29,754 bases of DNA from positions 1-29,754 of the IMG/VR virus record IMGVR_UViG_3300017967_000133, one strand, 5' to 3'. Position numbers and translations under genes: made by a program. Source of the stretch: a virus. Shown here one piece after another: positions 24,951 through 29,754 of this stretch (positions are counted from its first letter, which is position 1; each line of letters starts with the position of its first letter). The notes beneath the pieces were generated by a model. That model made no database searches, was not told the DNA's origin, and saw only the letters and a list, made by a program, of their open reading frames with translations.

Positions 24951-25526
24951 ATGGCTAATCCATTCCAAAACATAAGAGCCGCGGCAGGCGAACAGGACCG
25001 TTCATTCAGATGGTACCAAGATGCTGTTCGTAAAATGGCAAACGGCATCAATACTTTTGCTGAGGTGTCTCGTACTGACATAGGTGAGTTTACTAACAGG
25101 CTAGAGCCTGGTAATATGTATATGTTCCAATATGATCCTAAGTTTAAAGACACCCTGCCTTACTATGACAGATTTCCCTTATGTTTGCCGTTTGATGATA
25201 TATCAAACGGGTTTGTAGGAATAAACTTTCACTATTTGCCTTATATGATGAGGGCTCAGTTATTGGGTAACCTAATGAATTTTACTGACAAAGCACTAAC
25301 TGATAAAAGTAAAATAGAAGTCAGTTGGGGTCTGTTAAAAAACTTTGGCCGATTCCCACAAGTAAAACCCTCAGTGAAAAAGTATTTGTATAGTCAAGTC
25401 CAGAGCAGGTTTGTAAAGATAAATCCTGAACACTGGAGAGCTTCTATATTTTTACCGACACATGATTTTGCAAAGGCAACACAGAATCAAGTATATAGAC
25501 AAAGCAGAGAAATAATAAATGGCTAA
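24951..25526 (+). CDS. Conserved structural protein of the hub operon (T4 counterpart uncertain)
   Basis: 191 residues. The motifs look strongly conserved in type, but I cannot tie them to a named T4 product: 'RSFRWYQDAVRKMA' at 17-30, 'PGNMYMFQYDPKFKDTLPYY' at 53-72, then 'DRFPLCLPF' and 'GFVGINFHYLPYMMRAQLL' at 87-105. Proteins with this 'YDPK-K--LPYYD--PL' core occur in T4-like phages next to gp4, gp26 and tail-tube genes. A distal hub role (gp28-like) is a guess from position. ATG 24951 follows a late box by 5 nt. Its end overlaps the next gene by 8 nt, so the two are coupled. Confidence 0.6.
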   Translation: MANPFQNIRAAAGEQDRSFRWYQDAVRKMANGINTFAEVSRTDIGEFTNRLEPGNMYMFQYDPKFKDTLPYYDRFPLCLPFDDISNGFVGINFHYLPYMMRAQLLGNLMNFTDKALTDKSKIEVSWGLLKNFGRFPQVKPSVKKYLYSQVQSRFVKINPEHWRASIFLPTHDFAKATQNQVYRQSREIING

Positions 25527-26190
25527 CTCAAAATCAACTTTTGAAAACTTTTTAGGTCAAGTAAGAACTGAATATTTGCCTCGTTCGGATAAATTTGAAG
25601 TAACTTTTAGATTTCCGAATCAAAGACTACGAGATCAACAAGCTGCTGAGGAAAGCACAATATTTTCATTTGGCTTTCCTTCTATTTTTACAGTAATGTG
25701 TGAAGAAGCACAATTACCCGGATTGTCTGCTACAAACGTCCCATATAAAATAGGTCCTTGGACTGAATACAGAAACCAAAACGTAGAGTATTTGACACAA
25801 GATTCGGTGTTTACTTTTATCAGTGATGGTAACTTTGAAATACGAGATGCGTTTGAAGAATGGATATTAAAAACCGTAGACCCTGTTACAAAAGAAGCCT
25901 CTTTCCATGAATCAATATATGGGACTATTAATGTAGCTGTTTTAGATAATCAAAACAATATAAGAGCAGAGTATCAATTACAAGAAGCAATTCCTAAACT
26001 AATTAACGTAACTCCCCTTGCTTGGTCTAATACTGGACACATTAGAATTTCAGTTTCGTTTGCAGCTAAACGCTGGGTAAGTGTTGAAGGGAATCGTGAA
26101 TTTAGTCCTAGAGATGCTATTAGAGACAGACTGAGAAATAGAAGAATATTGGGCAATATAGGTGGAATAATACAAAGAATATTTGATTAA
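25519..26190 (+). CDS. 54: gp54-like baseplate tail-tube initiator
   Basis: 223 residues; T4 gp54 is 320. It has the tail-tube fold pattern: 'DKFEVTFRFP' near the start, 'VMCEEAQLPGLSATN' (the loop typical of gp19/gp54 tube proteins), 'DSVFTFISDGNFEIRDAFEE' with W following, 'DPVTKEASF', and a final 'HIRISVSFAAKRWV', against T4 gp54 'DQ(I)TTFDVTFAYRVM' and 'VQDPVTG'. It probably caps gp48 and nucleates tube polymerisation. A plain tail-tube paralogue is the alternative. The Arg-rich end (RDRLRNRRILGNIG) is like the basic or hydrophobic tail of gp54. It overlaps the preceding gene by 8 nt. Confidence 0.6.
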   Translation: MANSKSTFENFLGQVRTEYLPRSDKFEVTFRFPNQRLRDQQAAEESTIFSFGFPSIFTVMCEEAQLPGLSATNVPYKIGPWTEYRNQNVEYLTQDSVFTFISDGNFEIRDAFEEWILKTVDPVTKEASFHESIYGTINVAVLDNQNNIRAEYQLQEAIPKLINVTPLAWSNTGHIRISVSFAAKRWVSVEGNREFSPRDAIRDRLRNRRILGNIGGIIQRIFD

Positions 26191-26206
26191 ATTATAGGAG
26201 AATATA

Positions 26207-26896
26207 ATGGCGTTACCAAAGATAGATGTGCCAAAGTTTGATTTGACTTTGCCTGGGACAAAAGAAACATATGAGTTTAGACCGTTTCTAGTAAAAGAAA
26301 ATAATATTTTGACACAAGCTGCGGCCTCTGAAGATATTTTGACGCAGCTAAAAGGAGTTGTACAAATTGTAGAAAATTGTTGTATGGGCAATCTTAAAGT
26401 TGAAAGTTTGCCTTTGTATCAAATACAGTGGTTATTTCTACAGTTAAAAGCAAGATCAGTTGGAGAAGAAGTAGATTTTATTTTAACTTGTGGTGAATGT
26501 GAAGCTAAGATAAATTATCAAATGAATTTAAATGATTATGAAATTAAAGGAGATAATAGCACTACCAAAAAAGTTATGATAAATGAAAAATCTGGCCTTG
26601 TTTTTAGGATGCCGGATGCACTAACTCAAGTATCGGCAGCAGACTTAACAGATTTAGAAGTTATTATGAGAGGAATAGATCACATCTTTACTGATGAAGA
26701 AATAATCCATATTGATGATATTGAAAAAGAGGAGCTAGTAACTTTTATTGAACAGCTTCCGTTACAGGTTATAAAAGATGCAAATGAATTTTACAGCAAT
26801 GTGCCAGTTTTAATGCACATCAAAGAATTTAATTGCAGTAAATGTAACACAGAAAATAGGGTACTGATAAACAGCATAGAACATTTTTTCGCTTAA
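26207..26896 (+). CDS. 26: gp26-like baseplate hub assembly protein with Zn-ribbon
   Basis: 229 residues; T4 gp26 is 208. The opening 'FDLTLPGTKETYEFRPFLVK' and the whole layout match the T4 base plate protein family (gp26). Two CxxC pairs (C95-G-E-C98 and C210-S-K-C213) are placed to bind one zinc. gp26 is needed for hub assembly and is thought to act as an assembly factor. ATG 26207 has AGGAGA 6 nt upstream, the best ribosome site of this operon. Two codons before its stop lies a T TTT TTC slippery heptamer (26884-26890). A -1 shift would join its first 228 residues to the 60-residue gp51-like frame, as in lambda G/GT chaperones. Confidence 0.85.
   Translation: MALPKIDVPKFDLTLPGTKETYEFRPFLVKENNILTQAAASEDILTQLKGVVQIVENCCMGNLKVESLPLYQIQWLFLQLKARSVGEEVDFILTCGECEAKINYQMNLNDYEIKGDNSTTKKVMINEKSGLVFRMPDALTQVSAADLTDLEVIMRGIDHIFTDEEIIHIDDIEKEELVTFIEQLPLQVIKDANEFYSNVPVLMHIKEFNCSKCNTENRVLINSIEHFFA
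26884..26890 (+). promoter_or_regulatory. Putative -1 programmed ribosomal frameshift site (T TTT TTC)
   Basis: In the gp26 frame the codons are CAT TTT TTC GCT TAA, which gives a canonical X XXY YYZ heptamer (T TTT TTC). After a -1 slip, reading continues CGC TTA ACT without interruption for 60 codons to TAA at 27070-27072. Ten nt downstream, TTCTC (26901-26905) can pair with GAGAA (26917-26921), with extra AA/TT pairing, as a weak stimulatory hairpin. Confidence 0.6.
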
Positions 26897-27072
26897 CTCT
26901 TTCTCAAGATTCGTTGGAGAATTATTATAAAACGAATTTTCTATTGATGCAGGAACACCATTGGAGTTTAACAGAATTAGAAAATATGGTGCCTTGGGAA
27001 AGAGAAGTTTATGTTAGTATGCTCATGTCACATTTAAAGAAAAAGGCTGAAAAGAAAAAGAGTAACCAATAA
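26884..27072 (+). CDS. 51: gp51-like frame, probably expressed as a -1 frameshift fusion with gp26
   Basis: Open in the -1 frame relative to gp26. From the slip site it encodes 'FFRLTLSQDSLENYYKTNFL', 'LMQEHHWSLTELENMVPWER' and 'EVYVSMLMSHLKKKAEKKK', ending SNQ. The 'W-LTELENM-PWERE-Y' core is typical of the small gp51 proteins (hub assembly catalyst) of marine T4-like phages, and of second-frame tail chaperones generally. The first in-frame ATG (26947) would remove the conserved-looking 'LTLSQDSLENYYKTNFLL' part. A TTG at 26914 is the only earlier alternative, and neither has a Shine-Dalgarno. A 288-residue gp26-gp51 fusion is therefore the simplest reading; separate initiation at TTG or ATG is the alternative. 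Its stop overlaps the next ATG (TAATG). Confidence 0.65.
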   Translation, partial: FFRLTLSQDSLENYYKTNFLLMQEHHWSLTELENMVPWEREVYVSMLMSHLKKKAEKKKSNQ

Positions 27073-29039
27073 TGGATAACATTTTAGATTTAAGTAGCTC
27101 AATACGTTCTACTTTTGCCGGTAAACAAACAGCAAGCAGAGGCAGGGTACCTAGTCTCGCTAGTGATCTTGCAAGTTCTATATCTGAAAATACTGAAGCG
27201 TTAAAAGAATTATTAGCTAACAATTCTGAGGCTAGAAAAGAGTTATCTAATTTGGTTGATATGATACAAGAAAGCCAAGCACTAACAGGCTCTGCTTTAA
27301 AAGAAGCATTAGCAGGCATTGAAGAACAAATGGAAGTTTTAAGAAAAGCAGCAGGTAAAGATGGTAAAAAAATAGATCGTCTGTTAGGATTAAGTAAAGG
27401 CATTGCCAAAGCGACAGGTGTTAGGCAAGCTACCGCTGTTCCTGTTGCTGATTCAACTTCATCTGCTGTAGCAGATGCTACATATACAACAGGTCAAGAC
27501 ACAGACGGTAAAGGTAAAGATTCTAAAACACTAGAAGAAATTTTAAACACCTTAAAAGGAACCGGCGGTGCAGGTGGTGGGACCGGATTGATTGGCACCA
27601 TAATTGGCGGACTTGCAATGGCAATGGCAGGCGGACTTACAATATCAAAAATACTAGAAGAATTAGGATTTACAAAAGAAAGTTTTTACAACGACATTAA
27701 AAATATGCTTGGCATAGGCACTGATCCTAATGGCAATACAAGCTTAATCGGACAACCAGGATTTACATACAATCAAAACAATGGTCTAGGTCCGACTACA
27801 GTAACAAGACCTAATGGTTCACAAGTGGATCTAGAAGAAAATATTTTAGACAACACACGAGCTGATGAAATATTAGTTGCACAGGCACTAGATGGTACTC
27901 GCTCTAGACAAGTAGGAAGAGGAGTTTTAGCGACGGCAAATACAGCAGGAAGGGTAATAACCCCTGCTGTGGATGCCGCCGGAAGAATGATGAATAACGT
28001 GACAACAAATTCAAGAGGTCAGCAGATTTATAGAACAAGCCGCCCTGGCCAGGTCGCGGGCCGATATGCTTCTAGGGAAGCGAGAGAAGCACTATCTGAA
28101 AAGATCGGAAGAACCGTTGTTGCAAAAGCAGCCAGAATGGCACCAAAAGTTATTGCTAAATCTCTTCCTTTTGCAGGAGCAATCATTGGTTTGGGTGAAG
28201 GAGCCTGGCGAATGATAAACGGAGATGCTGTTGGAGCTGCTATGTCAGCTGCAAGTGGCGCTTTAGGTCCTATTACTGCAATAACAGTAGGAGCTGCTGA
28301 TATTGCAAGAGAAGTTTACAAAGAAGTGTATAGGGATCCGGAAACCGGTGAAGAGATACGACCAGAAAATGATCCATTGGTCAGGGAGCGATTGCCTGCT
28401 ATTGTTCAATTGGCAACAGCTGAATTAAAAAAACTAGTAATGGGTGAGCTTGAGTTACATAATGCAAAATCTAGTGGTTTATATGACAAAGATATTATTG
28501 GTGATTCGGAAATAGATTATGAAAAATTAGCACAAACTAATAATGCTGACCAATTGAAAGCTATTATCAATGATGATGATTTATCCGGTGAAGATATGGC
28601 AGCAGTAAGAGCAAGGTTAGCTGAAATAGAGAATATGGTACCTGAACCTGCAGCAATCAATGAAAATTCAGCTGCACTGTTAGATCCTTCACTAAGTGAA
28701 CCTTTAATGCAAGCAGCCGAAACAATGACTCCTGAAGCAAGAATGGAACTTGCCAGAGTAAATCCGGAATTGAGACCTATGATGGAAGAAAGGGGTCTCA
28801 TAGAACCTGCTACTTCGACATACGGAATGACAGGTGATGCTATTTATGCTATGACTCCGGGAAATATGAACGGAGGAACACTCGTTCAAAACATAGATCA
28901 AAGCACTAATACTACTGTTAACGGCGGCAATCAGGGCGGCACAGGTATTATTCCTTTAAGAAGCAGGCCTGAGAATAATGTATTTGAAATGTATCAATTA
29001 GGCAGAATTGCTCCTGCACTTGGGAGTGGCGCTAAATAA
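27072..29039 (+). CDS. Probable tape measure protein (gp29-like)
   Basis: 655 residues; T4 gp29 is 590. The N-terminal 110 residues are helical and coiled-coil-like (ALKELLANNSEARKELSNLV and so on). A Gly/Ala hydrophobic segment follows at about 170-192 (GLIGTIIGGLAMAMAGG), and a second one at about 365-420 (SLPFAGAIIGLGEG; ALGPITAITVGAA). The C-terminus is Asn/Gly-rich (NIDQSTNTTVNGGNQ) and ends in a conserved-looking 'LGRIAPALGSGAK'. Ejected tape measures carry such transmembrane-like segments. At 0.15 nm per residue the length would specify a tail of about 98 nm, plausible for a T4-like phage. It directly follows the gp26-gp51 pair with TAATG overlap, the position of a tape measure after G/GT. 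Sequence similarity to T4 gp29 was not recognisable by eye. Confidence 0.6.
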   Translation: MDNILDLSSSIRSTFAGKQTASRGRVPSLASDLASSISENTEALKELLANNSEARKELSNLVDMIQESQALTGSALKEALAGIEEQMEVLRKAAGKDGKKIDRLLGLSKGIAKATGVRQATAVPVADSTSSAVADATYTTGQDTDGKGKDSKTLEEILNTLKGTGGAGGGTGLIGTIIGGLAMAMAGGLTISKILEELGFTKESFYNDIKNMLGIGTDPNGNTSLIGQPGFTYNQNNGLGPTTVTRPNGSQVDLEENILDNTRADEILVAQALDGTRSRQVGRGVLATANTAGRVITPAVDAAGRMMNNVTTNSRGQQIYRTSRPGQVAGRYASREAREALSEKIGRTVVAKAARMAPKVIAKSLPFAGAIIGLGEGAWRMINGDAVGAAMSAASGALGPITAITVGAADIAREVYKEVYRDPETGEEIRPENDPLVRERLPAIVQLATAELKKLVMGELELHNAKSSGLYDKDIIGDSEIDYEKLAQTNNADQLKAIINDDDLSGEDMAAVRARLAEIENMVPEPAAINENSAALLDPSLSEPLMQAAETMTPEARMELARVNPELRPMMEERGLIEPATSTYGMTGDAIYAMTPGNMNGGTLVQNIDQSTNTTVNGGNQGGTGIIPLRSRPENNVFEMYQLGRIAPALGSGAK

Positions 29040-29061
29040 AAAAGGGGGCCTAAGCCCCCTT
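29038..29061 (-). terminator. Strong intrinsic terminator of gene 32
   Basis: An 8-bp GC-rich stem (AAGGGGGC at 29042-29049, CTAA loop, GCCCCCTT at 29054-29061) is followed on the minus strand by six U (29043-29038). It ends the gp32 transcript. The plus-strand side has only TTCTC after the stem, so termination of the tape-measure transcript would be weaker. The U-tract lies inside the last codons and stop of the plus-strand gene. Confidence 0.9.
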
Positions 29062-29077
29062 CTCGTCTGACTAGTTA

Positions 29078-29754
29078 TTAGTCATCATTTGCAAGTTTAG
29101 CAAAGTAGGACAGTGTATCATCTTCGTCATCATCTGAAACCGTAGTCTCAGCCTTTGACATCTGTGTTACCTTCTCCATGTAGTTATCATCAGCAGCGTC
29201 TCCAGTCTGACTAGAAATGCTTTCTGCTGTGCCTACCTTGGCACTGCTACCCAATACAAAGTCCAACTTCTTTTTGAGTTCGTCATAAGACTTGAAATTG
29301 CTAGGATCTACAATAGCAGCTAACGAATGTTGCTGTCCCCAAATAGCCTCAATAGCTGAATCATCATCTGCTACTGCTGAAGGAGCTGCAAACTCAGACT
29401 TGTCATAGTTACGATAACCTTCTACCTGACGAATCTTGAGTTTAAAGTTAGCACCATCCCAGAAGTCAAATGGATTCATTGGAGCCTCATCCTGAAACTC
29501 TGGCTGCATTGCGTCTTTGATCTTATCAAAGATCTTCTTACCAAACTTGTAAAGGAATACTTTACCGTTGTTAGAAGGATTGCCTGAATCCTCAACAACA
29601 AGAATGTTTGCGTAATAAGAAAGCCTACGCTTCTGCTTACGAGCAATTTCCTTGTTTGCTTCTACACCACTGTTCCAAAGCTCTGAGTTGAGTTCTGATA
29701 CAGGGTCTGTCTGCTTGAGGGTTGTAATTGAGTTTTCGATATACCACTTACCTG
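29078..29754 (-). CDS. 32: Single-stranded DNA-binding protein gp32, partial (N-terminus beyond the right edge)
   Basis: The frame is open from the right edge to TAA at 29078, 225 codons visible, so the ATG at 29509 is internal. Core gp32 motifs are clear: 'KRRLSYYANILVVED', 'NGKVFLYKFGKKIFDKIKDA', 'NPFDFWDGANFKLKIRQVEG' and 'YRNYDKSEF', against T4 'KRKTSYWANILVVKD', 'FGKKIWDKI' and '[20 protein letters not shown]'. It ends in the acidic tail (DDDEDDTLSYFAKLANDD) that contacts replication and recombination partners. The T4 zinc-binding Cys residues just before 'KRKTSYW' have no counterpart here (DPVSELNSELWNSGVEANKE). gp32 coats ssDNA during replication, recombination and repair, and in T4 it represses its own mRNA. 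It is transcribed toward the tail operon. Confidence 0.95.
   Translation of the reverse strand, partial: GKWYIENSITTLKQTDPVSELNSELWNSGVEANKEIARKQKRRLSYYANILVVEDSGNPSNNGKVFLYKFGKKIFDKIKDAMQPEFQDEAPMNPFDFWDGANFKLKIRQVEGYRNYDKSEFAAPSAVADDDSAIEAIWGQQHSLAAIVDPSNFKSYDELKKKLDFVLGSSAKVGTAESISSQTGDAADDNYMEKVTQMSKAETTVSDDDEDDTLSYFAKLANDD

Noticed and set aside
26050-26391. 113-codon minus-strand frame across the gp54-like/gp26 junction
   Set aside because: It is antisense to two well-supported genes, with no ribosome site and a composition (Ser/Ile/Phe) typical of antisense frames.
29078-29509. A complete 143-residue gene starting at ATG 29509
   Set aside because: The same frame stays open to the right edge and the upstream translation is clear gp32 sequence, so this ATG is internal.
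1-29754. tRNA genes, integrase, attachment sites or insertion sequences
   Set aside because: Gaps between genes are all below about 60 nt and hold no cloverleaf-sized sequence, and no integrase or transposase motif is present in any supported protein.

Overview
The window is a structural-gene block of a T4-like myovirus (contractile tail, strictly lytic type), most like the marine T4-like phages of cyanobacteria and SAR11-type hosts. The evidence is recognisable homologues of T4 gp4, gp5, gp6, gp7 (C-terminal half), gp8, gp25, gp26, gp32, gp48, gp51, gp53 and probably gp27, gp54 and gp29. There is also a giant DUF4815-type virion protein and Gly-rich 'GSGYTS-PTVTI' modules typical of marine T4-like structural proteins. 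The DNA is AT-rich and almost completely coding. No tRNA, integrase, IS element or CRISPR array is visible. The host cannot be named from this sequence.

Layout, right to left. At 29078-29754 (minus) lies the C-terminal part of the single-stranded DNA-binding protein gp32, closed by a strong hairpin terminator. Its U-tract overlaps the stop codon of the convergent plus-strand operon. The plus-strand operon at 24485-29039 carries gp4 (head completion), an unrecognised conserved structural protein, a gp54-like tube initiator, gp26, a small gp51-like frame and a probable tape measure. A long minus-strand operon runs from 24431 to the left edge: gp48, gp53, gp27-like hub, gp5 spike, unknown, gp25, gp6, gp7-like, small structural protein, gp8, 2436-aa DUF4815 protein, coiled-coil protein, short fibre-like protein, Tyr/Gly-repeat fibre, unknown, GT-A glycosyltransferase and a 2OG-Fe(II) oxygenase-like gene cut by the window edge.

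Together the genes build the baseplate hub (gp5, gp27, gp48, gp54), the wedges (gp6, gp7, gp8, gp25, gp53) and the peripheral adhesive parts, plus chaperones and a length ruler for tail assembly. Perfect T4-type late boxes (TATAAATA) lie at the divergent junction near 24.45 kb and directly before two start codons, and others sit inside genes upstream of structural genes. Most junctions are tightly coupled (TAATG or 4-26 nt overlaps).

The most interesting signal is a slippery heptamer (T TTT TTC) two codons before the gp26 stop. A -1 shift there enters a 60-codon open frame that resembles gp51 and has no good start of its own. It ends in TAATG at the start of the tape-measure-like gene. This is the same architecture as the G/GT tail assembly chaperones of lambda-like phages.
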